This document shows positions 54,710 to 62,474 of a stretch of DNA of 64,000 nucleotides, in pieces; position 1 is the stretch's first letter, and every line of letters starts with the position of its first letter. Position numbers and translations under genes: made by a program. Location: contig NZ_JAUFQJ010000015.1 in NCBI RefSeq assembly GCF_030409685.1, forward strand, positions 1-64,000, in the 5' to 3' direction. The stretch is from Ferruginibacter paludis. Its GTDB lineage: Bacteria > Bacteroidota > Bacteroidia > Chitinophagales > Chitinophagaceae. A model generated the notes under the pieces. That model was given only the letters and a program-made list of their open reading frames with translations, was not told where the DNA came from and made no database searches.

Positions 54710-56152
54710 TTATAACAATTTGAAAAGAGCATTCATATCTAATTGCTGCTGTACCAGCTGGTCGGCATACTCGTTATCTGTAACGCCGTAAGTCGTGATC
54801 ATAGTTATAAACAGTGTTTTACGCGGCTTAATTTTTTCGGTAAATACGTCCGTTTTTTGCTTTAATACTTCTGCATATTTCTTATCAATTGTAAATGGCT
54901 TATTATAAAATTTCATTTCACAAAGATTAATAATAAGGTCTTTCCTGTCGATTATCAGGTCAATTTGTGCACCTTTTTTTTTACTTCCTTTTGCCGGAAC
55001 AAACCGCCAGGCAGAGGTTTCAGCCCCCTTCCTTATTTTCAGGCCATGCATGATCTGGTCAATGTGTTTTAAACAAACTGCTTCAAAGGCAATGCCGCAC
55101 CAGGTAATGTAGGAAGGCTCTTCGCTTATTTTAGCCCAGTTATCTTTACCACCCGGCTTGCGCTTATCCATAAACTTGAGGTAAAAAATAGAGAACTCAT
55201 CAATAAGCCGATAGATGGCATCTTTGCTGACTTTGCCATAAGGAATGGTTTGCTGAATGAAGCCGGATTTTTCCATTTCATCCAGCACAATAGTTGCCCT
55301 TCCGCCGGAGCTTAAACCGCAGATTGTAATCAACTCCTGCCTTGTAAGCCCCTTTCCGCTGGCGCCCAGCGCCCTTACTACTTTGACGTGATTGTCCGCC
55401 AATTCAAATAGAGAACTGTATAAATTATCAAATTCCCCGGTCAGCAAACCCTGTTTGGAAAAGCAGGTTCTTTCAATTACCTGTGCGGCACTCTTGTCTT
55501 TTCCCACCGTTTTTAAATAATGCGGAATACCACCAAATACCATATAAATCTGTAAAATCTGGTAACGGTCAAGTTTACAACCGGTGCTCCTGAGGTAGGC
55601 TTCTGTTTCTGCAAGTGTAAATGGAGCAAGGGGTATTTTGGCTGTGATGCGGTTATGCAGGCCGCCCTTGTTATTGATAATATTTCTCAACATCCAGGAT
55701 GCTGAAGAACCACAAACTACCACAAGCAATTGCGGCTGACGGCTGGCCCAGTTATTCCAAAAATGTTCAAAGGCAGAAAGAAAGCCGGACTTTCGTCCAT
55801 CCAGCCAGGGAAATTCATCCAGGAAAACTGCCAGCTTTTTCTTTTGCAACAGGGGCGTAAGATGTGCCTGCAGGGCACTAAACGCTTCGATCCAATTGGC
55901 TGGTGGTTTTAATGCAAGTGCGGAGCCAGTGGCATTCTGAAGTACAATGCTGAATTGCTGTAACTGCTCTTTTAAGCCCGCCTGGTACATGCCTGTAAGA
56001 TGAAAAATAATATGCTCCTGCAGGCAGGTCTGAATCATATAGGTTTTCCCTACTCTTCGCCTTCCATAAACGGCTAACAGGTCCGCCGTTTTTGATTTTA
56101 GTAATTCCTGCAGTATGGCTATTTCTGTTTCCCTGCCGCTAATAGTAATCAT
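54710..56152 (-). CDS. AAA ATPase with C-terminal DUF234 nuclease-like domain
   Basis: A 480-residue protein of the archaeal-type ATPase family. The N-terminal P-loop is LLAVYGRRRVGKTYM (GRRRVGKT 30-37), Walker B is VFLDEFPWLDG (Asp112, Glu113), and the sensor is LLVVVCGSSASWM. A helical and winged-helix middle (ADNHVKVVRALGASGKGLTRQELITICG) precedes the DUF234 domain. There GAQIDLIIDRKDLIINLCEMKF gives Asp398 and Glu412-x-Lys414, the PD-(D/E)XK nuclease pattern. Such genes are numerous in archaea and Bacteroidota and their function is unknown. This one is flanked by palindromes at 54614, 56184 and 56237, an arrangement suggesting self-regulation or mobility. Confidence 0.88.
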   Translation of the reverse strand: MITISGRETEIAILQELLKSKTADLLAVYGRRRVGKTYMIQTCLQEHIIFHLTGMYQAGLKEQLQQFSIVLQNATGSALALKPPANWIEAFSALQAHLTPLLQKKKLAVFLDEFPWLDGRKSGFLSAFEHFWNNWASRQPQLLVVVCGSSASWMLRNIINNKGGLHNRITAKIPLAPFTLAETEAYLRSTGCKLDRYQILQIYMVFGGIPHYLKTVGKDKSAAQVIERTCFSKQGLLTGEFDNLYSSLFELADNHVKVVRALGASGKGLTRQELITICGLSSGGRATIVLDEMEKSGFIQQTIPYGKVSKDAIYRLIDEFSIFYLKFMDKRKPGGKDNWAKISEEPSYITWCGIAFEAVCLKHIDQIMHGLKIRKGAETSAWRFVPAKGSKKKGAQIDLIIDRKDLIINLCEMKFYNKPFTIDKKYAEVLKQKTDVFTEKIKPRKTLFITMITTYGVTDNEYADQLVQQQLDMNALFKLL

Positions 56153-56183
56153 TAAACGGGTTTTTATTTATGTAAAACTATAC

Positions 56184-56219
56184 TTTTGGCCGGATATAAA
56201 AAATTATATCCGGCCAAAA
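56184..56219. repeat. Perfect palindrome upstream of the ATPase/nuclease gene
   Basis: TTTTGGCCGGATATAA and its exact reverse complement flank a 4-base spacer, 36 bases in all. It lies 31 bases before the start codon at 56152 and so overlaps the expected promoter. Perfect symmetry over 16 bases per arm is strong evidence for a dimeric protein site or a structured element end. Confidence 0.85.
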
Positions 56220-56236
56220 CATCTTTTTTAAATGCT

Positions 56237-56274
56237 GTTTTGGCCACTTATAAAATTGTATATACCGCCAAAAC
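56237..56274. repeat. Diverged palindrome further upstream
   Basis: GTTTTGGCCACTTATAA (56237 on) and the complementary CCGCCAAAAC end (to 56274) form a third, imperfect copy of the palindrome. Mismatches lie in the inner part of the arms, while the outer TTTTGGC ends are conserved. Confidence 0.7.
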
Positions 56275-56323
56275 CTATTGAGACGAAAATACCGCATTGA
56301 TAAAAATTCCCCACTGGTATATT

Positions 56324-56347
56324 GTAAAAGTGTGCGACGCAACGATG
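56324..56347 (-). repeat. Dispersed 24-base repeat, copy 3 (inverted)
   Basis: AAGTGTGCGACGC here is the reverse complement of the core shared with 6911-6934 and 50383-50404. It lies between the ATPase/nuclease gene and the PIG-L gene, about 50 bases from the outer palindrome. The remaining 56275-56461 gap holds no gene. Confidence 0.65.
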
Positions 56348-56461
56348 TTTAATTGGAAAATAAATGCCCGGTTCAAAATTGTATTTAAGTAAATGTTAGT
56401 GCCATTTACCAACGGTTGAAAGAAAGCTGTGGTAATGAATTTAAAGATAAACAGCGGCGGT

Positions 56462-57316
56462 TTATTTGCCATCCAATGAAGCTGGCAGTGGAGCTACAAT
56501 AACAGGCTCGACTGTACAGCTGCACCAGGTAGTATAGATATCCGGATTTTCCCGTAAGGTGCTGTAGCCCGAACGATCGTATACCGCTTTTTCATATCCA
56601 GCAAACATACCTGCTTTCCAGAAAGCTTCTTTTAAAGATAGATTTTTTCGTGCAGCGCCGGCATTGTAGCCCATATAAAGCGATTGATAAAATGTTGATA
56701 TCGTACTGATGGATTGAATGGCAAAGCCTGTAGCTGTGTGGTCCGGATGATCAGTTGGATTGATTGCCGTATCGGGATTTAAATAGTGCACCCGTTTATT
56801 GCTGATACCATGGCTTTCAAAACTAATAATCGATTCAAGCGTGCTAAGCAATGCAGGCCAGCTCTCGTAGCGGGTGGCATGGTCAACTGTTTCAATGGCC
56901 TCCGTTTGCCCGGATGCAAATTTGGATAAACTTTGAAAACCAGTTGCTTCAAATCCCTTACCATCCAGGTTACCATCAGGTAAGCGTAAAAAGTAAGCAG
57001 TTGTTGTATTTGCTGACCAATAATGCACTGTGTAATGATTGATTTTTCTCTGGCCACCAGATTCAGAAATATCGTTGAAAGGTGCCAGGCAAAAGCGGAT
57101 AGCACTTTTTAGCCCTTCCTCTCTCGCGAGCAAAAAATTTTCTCCAAAGCCGGAATCACCAGCGGTTGTAACTATGATAATAACTTTGCAGCCTGGGTCT
57201 ATGATATCATTATACACATTGGGATGCATAAATAAGTGCCAGTCATCTGCATGGGCTACTATATAAAAAGAGATGCTGTCAAATTGCTGAAAAGGTTTGT
57301 GCGTATTTTTTTCCAC
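56462..57316 (-). CDS. PIG-L/LmbE-family deacetylase-like protein
   Basis: A 284-residue protein. The first metal motif reads VAHADDW (His22, Asp24, Asp25) where the family has AHPDDE, so the usual Glu is a Trp. The second motif PTDHPDHTATG gives the HPDH histidines, and FAIQ follows as usual. TTAGDSGFGENFLLAREEGLKSAIRF matches the family core. Relatives remove acetyl groups from GlcNAc-type sugars. The altered motif leaves the zinc ligands intact but changes the residue after them. Its start lies 36 bases after the GT4 gene, so they form one operon, probably for glycan or small-glycoside synthesis. Confidence 0.82.
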   Translation of the reverse strand: MEKNTHKPFQQFDSISFYIVAHADDWHLFMHPNVYNDIIDPGCKVIIIVTTAGDSGFGENFLLAREEGLKSAIRFCLAPFNDISESGGQRKINHYTVHYWSANTTTAYFLRLPDGNLDGKGFEATGFQSLSKFASGQTEAIETVDHATRYESWPALLSTLESIISFESHGISNKRVHYLNPDTAINPTDHPDHTATGFAIQSISTISTFYQSLYMGYNAGAARKNLSLKEAFWKAGMFAGYEKAVYDRSGYSTLRENPDIYTTWCSCTVEPVIVAPLPASLDGK

Positions 57317-57352
57317 TGTCCCGGGTTTAGGTGTAAAGTATATTACCTGCGG

Positions 57353-58579
57353 CTATTTGTTTTTGCCATTCAATGATCCATTGCCATTCAACGTTTCTGT
57401 CAATTGGAAATTATTTTCCGTTGACTGTAGATTGGAAGAAGTGGCGACCTGTTTCAGCAGAGCAGCTGTTTTGCGGGTATTCTCCACTACATTAAAATGA
57501 TCCTCCACCCGCCGGCGGCCAGCTGTACCCATTTGCTTCAACAACTCTGGTTGCTCAAGTAAAGAGACAATCTGGTTGCCCATTGCTTCCCAGTCATTTT
57601 TTTCTACCAGCATACCGGTGTGCTCATTTTCAATTACCTCACGTACACCACCCACGGCCATGCCAACCACAGGTCGCCCGCAGGCCATGGCTTCCATCAA
57701 TACAAGCGAAGTGCCATCATTGCGGGAAGAATGGACCAGCAGGTCAAGAGCGGGGTACATGTCCGCTGTATCTTCAGACCAGTCGACAAAATGCAGGCAA
57801 CTTTCCATCGCCATTTGTTGACCCATTTGTACAAGGTGTTTTCGCATACTTCCGGCACCGACAATTACAAACTGAACACCGGGCAAAGTTGCATGCACAT
57901 GCCAGGCAGCACGCAAAAACAGGTCAGGCCCTTTTTCGTGCTCAAGCCTGCCAACAAAACCAACCAGTGTTGCTGTTGTTGGCACACCAATCCTATTACG
58001 CAATTCTTGGCCTTGCCTGCCTGGTGCAAATACATTTATATCAACACCATTGTGAAAGAGATTCACTCTGTCTGCAGGCACACCCAGCGCCAGCGCCTGT
58101 ATAAACGTTTCCTGGCAGTTGGTAACCAGGTGCGATTTTACAGCAAGCGCCACACCCAGTTCGTAAGCGGTAACATGCATGCCATGTACCGTGGCTACAA
58201 CCGGTTTATTCAACAGGCTTCCGGCAATGCCAGCGAGCACGTGTGATTTGGGCATATGCGCATGCAAAATATCTACGTGGTACAAACGGGCTACTTCCAT
58301 CACCATTTGAATTGAACGCCATTCAGGGTCATCTGCAATAGGTGTTATAAAAACAGCTTCCACTCCCAGCCCCCGCAACGCAGTAGTAAACCAACTTTCG
58401 TTGGGGCAAATGCAGATGATCCGGAACTTATCTGCAGGAAGATTTTTTATAAAATTGACTATGTAGTTTTCCATGCCACCCCGGGTAGAACTACCAACGA
58501 TTTCAAGCACGCTGATCCGGCGATCGGGGGATGTTGATATGCTGCCGGTTTGTATGCAATTTTTTATATCCTTTTCCAC
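57353..58579 (-). CDS. GT4-type glycosyltransferase
   Basis: A 408-residue cytosolic glycosyltransferase with the GT-B fold. The N-terminal half has SSTRGGMENYIVNFIKNL (glycine-rich acceptor loop) and HAHMPKSHVLAGIAG. The C-terminal nucleotide-sugar half has ATLVGFVGRLEHEKGPDLFLRA, LHFVDWSEDTADMYPALDLLVHSS and NDGTSLVLMEAMACGRPVVG, the family's EX7E region, in which the first Glu is replaced (SRNDG). Donor and acceptor cannot be read. The PIG-L deacetylase-like gene follows on the same strand; GT4 plus PIG-L pairs are known from pathways that glycosylate then deacetylate an amino sugar. Confidence 0.88.
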   Translation of the reverse strand: MEKDIKNCIQTGSISTSPDRRISVLEIVGSSTRGGMENYIVNFIKNLPADKFRIICICPNESWFTTALRGLGVEAVFITPIADDPEWRSIQMVMEVARLYHVDILHAHMPKSHVLAGIAGSLLNKPVVATVHGMHVTAYELGVALAVKSHLVTNCQETFIQALALGVPADRVNLFHNGVDINVFAPGRQGQELRNRIGVPTTATLVGFVGRLEHEKGPDLFLRAAWHVHATLPGVQFVIVGAGSMRKHLVQMGQQMAMESCLHFVDWSEDTADMYPALDLLVHSSRNDGTSLVLMEAMACGRPVVGMAVGGVREVIENEHTGMLVEKNDWEAMGNQIVSLLEQPELLKQMGTAGRRRVEDHFNVVENTRKTAALLKQVATSSNLQSTENNFQLTETLNGNGSLNGKNK

Positions 58580-58835
58580 GGTTGTGCAAGTGCCGCGTTT
58601 GTTAACGGCAACTTACTTTCTAATGCTTTGATGGTTACAAATTACATACCATTTGAAATAGTTTTTATGCAGATGATTTTGCGAAAGATGGATTTGTTGG
58701 CTGATGTTTAACGATATCAATTGCAAGGCAAAATGTAATACTTAAAAATCCTACCGAAAATGACGTCCAGTAAAAATCATTCACATCACTTTTTATCAAC
58801 TGAATGAATACATTTGGAAAAATAAATTCAGCCGC

Positions 58836-60767
58836 ATGGTTAGTAAGATAATTTTCAGCACAGTCATGGTTGCACTGCTTATTACCGCGACAAGCGGTTA
58901 CACCCAAACTTCCAGCCGCAATATTCGTACACCGGAGTATCAACAACTGCAGGCCAAACTTTGTAAGGGATGGAACACCTGGTACAATAACAGTATGTTA
59001 ACGCATACGCTGTTACCGCAGGGATTCTCCATTAATGTATCCTTCGGCACAAAGGATAACAAGGCGTTTTTGAAAGATGCGCTCAAAGCTTCCGATATTT
59101 TGAAACGCCCGGAGAAAGTTTTACCGGGACTAAGGTCGGATGATGGAAGCTATACCAGCCTGCAGTTACAGTATATGCAAATGGATATCACTGTTGAAAC
59201 AGCAACAGATGGAGAGGATGAAATTATCCTGATTTCACCAGCAAGACCGTCTGAAAATTACCTGGTAATAGAAGCGGGATTATTATGGAACGGGGAAGGT
59301 GAAACAGGCATGAAGGGAAATCAACTGACAGGTAAATTCCCCGGCAAAACTATTACAGTAAGCGCAACAACTGATCCTGTAAGCAATGCGTATAGTTTTA
59401 CAACTGCGCCGCACCTGAGTTTTTTGCTCCACGGCGAAACAGGCATTTATACAGGGAAAACCAGGACACTTTCGAACATTAAAGGCATCATTGCCAGTCA
59501 TCGCGAAGCACAACAAAAAAAAGTGAATGGTTACGGTGAGTTGGCCGAGTCGTTCCAGGCCATGCAAAACATCCTGGCGTGGAATACCATTTATGATGCA
59601 CCCCAACACCGGACCATCACACCCGTTAGCAGGTTATGGAACCAGCAATGGGGCGGGTTTGTATTATTTGAATGGGATACTTATTTTGCCAGCTACATGT
59701 TTTCTTTATACAACAAGGACCTGGCCTATGCCAATGCAATTGAAATGACGAAGGCCATTACCCCGGAAGGACTGGTACCCAATTTTCAATCGGTCAGCGG
59801 CTACCAGGCAGCCAGCGGTGATAGCTCACTATTGCGTACTTCATCGTGGGACAGATCTGAGCCACCTGTTGGCAGTATGATTGTGTTGAACATCTACAAA
59901 AAATACAAGGAGACATGGTTCCTGAATGAAGTGTATGATGAGTTGCTTACCTGGAACAGGTGGTGGAACAATAACCGGGCTGTTAAAGGATACCTTGCCT
60001 GGGGCAGTTACTATAAAAATGATACTGCCCACGCACAAACGGAAAGTTACTGGCAGAGCGCTGCATACGAATCCGGCCTGGATAATTCACCGATGTATGA
60101 TGGTGTGCCTTTCAATACAACCAAGCACCTGCTTGAATTGGCAGATGTAGGCCTGATGAGTTTATACATCGCCGATTGCAATGCCCTGATGGAAATTGCT
60201 ACCGTGTTGGGTAAGAACGTTGAAGCTGCGGAATTAAAAAAACGGTCAGCTTTTTATACCAAACAGCTTGCTACGCTGTGGGATGAAAAGGCCGGCATAT
60301 TTTTAAATAAAAGGCTGGATAATGGTGATAAAAGTGAGCGCTTGTCACCCACAAATTTTTACCCGATGCTCGCCAAAGCCTGTACACCGAAACAGGCGGA
60401 GCGGATGATTAAAGAGCACTATTATAACCCGGAAGAATTCTATGGTGAATACGTGATGCCATCGATAGCCCGCAATGACAGTGCTTTTAAAGACAACAGC
60501 TACTGGCGGGGGAGAATATGGGCACCGATGAATTTCCTGGTATATCTTGGAATGCAACAGTATGATGTTAAAAATGCAAGGGCTGACCTGATCAACAAAT
60601 CTAAAAACCTGCTGCTGAAAAACTGGAAAGAGAATGGTGGCGTATTTGAAAACTACAATGCAGTTACCGGCAAAGGCGATGATGTGTACAATGCCGATGG
60701 CTTTTATCACTGGGGTGCATTGCTGGGTTTTATGGAGTTTATTGAAAGAGGATATATGAAGCAGTAA
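58836..60767 (+). CDS. Exported GH63/MGH1-like alpha-glycosidase
   Basis: A 643-residue exported enzyme with signal peptide (to about Tyr22). Residues 35-240 form an N-terminal beta-sandwich. The (alpha/alpha)6 barrel begins near 255: VSRLWNQQWGGFVLFEWDTYFASY (FEWDTYF 278-284), TPEGLVPNF, WDRSEPPVGSM, YWQSAAYESGLDNSPMYD (YESGLDNSP 411-419) and YWRGRIWAPMNF. This set matches the GH63/MGH1 group (alpha-glucosidase, mannosylglycerate hydrolase); trehalase is a distant cousin. Acid/base residues probably lie in the Asp of FEWD and the Glu of YESG, by analogy. Substrate not assignable. Confidence 0.82.
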   Translation: MVSKIIFSTVMVALLITATSGYTQTSSRNIRTPEYQQLQAKLCKGWNTWYNNSMLTHTLLPQGFSINVSFGTKDNKAFLKDALKASDILKRPEKVLPGLRSDDGSYTSLQLQYMQMDITVETATDGEDEIILISPARPSENYLVIEAGLLWNGEGETGMKGNQLTGKFPGKTITVSATTDPVSNAYSFTTAPHLSFLLHGETGIYTGKTRTLSNIKGIIASHREAQQKKVNGYGELAESFQAMQNILAWNTIYDAPQHRTITPVSRLWNQQWGGFVLFEWDTYFASYMFSLYNKDLAYANAIEMTKAITPEGLVPNFQSVSGYQAASGDSSLLRTSSWDRSEPPVGSMIVLNIYKKYKETWFLNEVYDELLTWNRWWNNNRAVKGYLAWGSYYKNDTAHAQTESYWQSAAYESGLDNSPMYDGVPFNTTKHLLELADVGLMSLYIADCNALMEIATVLGKNVEAAELKKRSAFYTKQLATLWDEKAGIFLNKRLDNGDKSERLSPTNFYPMLAKACTPKQAERMIKEHYYNPEEFYGEYVMPSIARNDSAFKDNSYWRGRIWAPMNFLVYLGMQQYDVKNARADLINKSKNLLLKNWKENGGVFENYNAVTGKGDDVYNADGFYHWGALLGFMEFIERGYMKQ

Positions 60768-60857
60768 GCTGACAGATTCATTTTTTACTAAGAAAATTTA
60801 CTTATCAGCTTAGGCTCTGGGAACGAAGATGCTATATGAGACGTCCCTATATAAAAA

Positions 60858-60887
60858 AGGGTTTCAAACATCGACGCTTGAAACCCT
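60858..60887 (-). terminator. Terminator of trpB2
   Basis: AGGGTTTCAA (60858-60867) and TTGAAACCCT (60878-60887) form a perfect 10-base stem with a 10-base loop. On the minus strand TTTTTTATATA follows. It lies 25 bases after the stop of the TrpB-like gene. Confidence 0.82.
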
Positions 60888-60912
60888 GTGTAATTTTATC
60901 CAAGCCGGTTAT

Positions 60913-62277
60913 CTAAGCCGGTTGCAATGCTTCTATTTCCGGCAGGCTTGCTTTCAGTTCTTCATCCGTAAAAAAGTGGTCGCTTAATTTACCTTCAAAA
61001 TAATCTGCATAGGCCTGCATGTCAACAAAACCATGACCGCACAAATTGAATAAGATGGTTTTCGAAACGCCTTCTTTTTTGGCCTGCTCTGCTTCACGGA
61101 TTACCTGTGCAATACCATGCGTAGCTTCGGGTGCAGGTATGATACCCTCAGCACGGGCGAATTTCACACCGGCATCAAAACATTCCAGCTGCTGCAATGC
61201 CTGTGCTTCTATCAAACCGTCACGCAATAACTGGCTGCACAACACACTTGCACCATGATAACGTAAACCACCGGCATGGATGCTGGCCGGCCTGAAGTTA
61301 TGGCCAAGCGTATACATTGGCAGCAAAGGCGTGTAACCGGCAGTATCACCAAAATCGTATTTAAAAACGCCCTTGGTTAACTTAGGGCAACTGGCAGGCT
61401 CCACAGCAATGAACCTTGTTTTTTTACCATCGAGTATATTGTTTTTAAGAAATGGAAAAGATATGCCGGCGAAGTTGCTTCCGCCACCGAGTGGTGCGAT
61501 TACAATGTCCGGGTAATCGCCTGCATATTCCAGTTGTTTGATACATTCTTGCCCGATGATGGTCTGGTGCATTAACACATGGTTCAATACCGAGCCTAAA
61601 GAATACTTGGTATGTTCATCACTCACTGCACGTTCGATGGCTTCTGAAATAGCGATGCCCAAACTTCCTGAAGACGCAGGATCCTGTGCCAGAATGTTTC
61701 TGCCTGCCTGTGTATGATCGCTTGGCGATGCAAAAACTTCCGCACCAAATGTGTTCATCATAAACTTGCGGTAGGGCTTTTGATCGTAGCTGATACGCAC
61801 CATATACACTTCGCATCCCAGGCCAAATTGCTGACAGGCAAAACTCAATGCAGTACCCCATTGGCCTGCTCCTGTTTCTGTGGTAAGCCGTTTAACACCC
61901 GCCTTCATATTATAGTAAGCCTGTGGTACAGCCGTATTGGGCTTGTGCGATCCGCTGGGGCTCGTGCCTTCGTATTTATAATAAATTTTAGCAGGTGTGT
62001 CCAATAATTTTTCAAGACCGTAAGCCCGCATCATCGGTGTTGGACGCCATATTTTATATATTTCCTGCACCTGGTCGGGTATTTCAATGTAGCGCTCGGT
62101 ACTCACTTCCTGCATGATCAGGTCCATCGGAAAAATGGGTGCCAGATCATCAGGTCCAACAGGTTGTTTGGTGCCGGGATGCAGTGGTGGTAAAGGTTTG
62201 TTGGGCATATCTGCAACGATATTGTACCAGTGGGTAGGCATCTCAGACTCATTCAGCAAAATTTTCTTTTGTGGCAT
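60913..62277 (-). CDS. TrpB2-type tryptophan synthase beta chain-like PLP enzyme
   Basis: A 454-residue enzyme counting from the ATG at 62277 (MPQKKILLNESEMPTHWYN), the usual N terminus of TrpB2; an earlier start at 62334 adds 19 residues. The PLP lysine is Lys112 in SPSGSHKPNTA. TETGAGQWGTALSFA, IAPLGGGSNFAGI (phosphate-binding glycines) and HATHG-like PEATHGIAQVI are all present. TrpB2 condenses indole with serine or phosphoserine and lacks tight coupling to TrpA. No other trp gene is in the window, consistent with a salvage role. A good terminator follows. Confidence 0.9.
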   Translation of the reverse strand: MPQKKILLNESEMPTHWYNIVADMPNKPLPPLHPGTKQPVGPDDLAPIFPMDLIMQEVSTERYIEIPDQVQEIYKIWRPTPMMRAYGLEKLLDTPAKIYYKYEGTSPSGSHKPNTAVPQAYYNMKAGVKRLTTETGAGQWGTALSFACQQFGLGCEVYMVRISYDQKPYRKFMMNTFGAEVFASPSDHTQAGRNILAQDPASSGSLGIAISEAIERAVSDEHTKYSLGSVLNHVLMHQTIIGQECIKQLEYAGDYPDIVIAPLGGGSNFAGISFPFLKNNILDGKKTRFIAVEPASCPKLTKGVFKYDFGDTAGYTPLLPMYTLGHNFRPASIHAGGLRYHGASVLCSQLLRDGLIEAQALQQLECFDAGVKFARAEGIIPAPEATHGIAQVIREAEQAKKEGVSKTILFNLCGHGFVDMQAYADYFEGKLSDHFFTDEELKASLPEIEALQPA

Positions 62278-62474
62278 GATTTGTTTGTTTAAGTATTTTA
62301 TTAACTGTGAAAATCGGGATTGAAAAGGTAGCAATTAATAGAGTACAGCAAATCAATTAACAGAAAATTATTTAAGTGCAGCCAGAAATTCCCGTTCTTT
62401 CAACAAATCTTATTAAGATTGTTGGTCATTAAAAATGATACATATGCCTTGCTGAAAATAAAATAGCAGTAGAT

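Noticed and set aside
57583..58246. Two plus-strand frames of 173 and 208 codons
   Set aside because: Both are antisense to the GT4 glycosyltransferase and rich in His, Gln and Cys typical of shadow frames.
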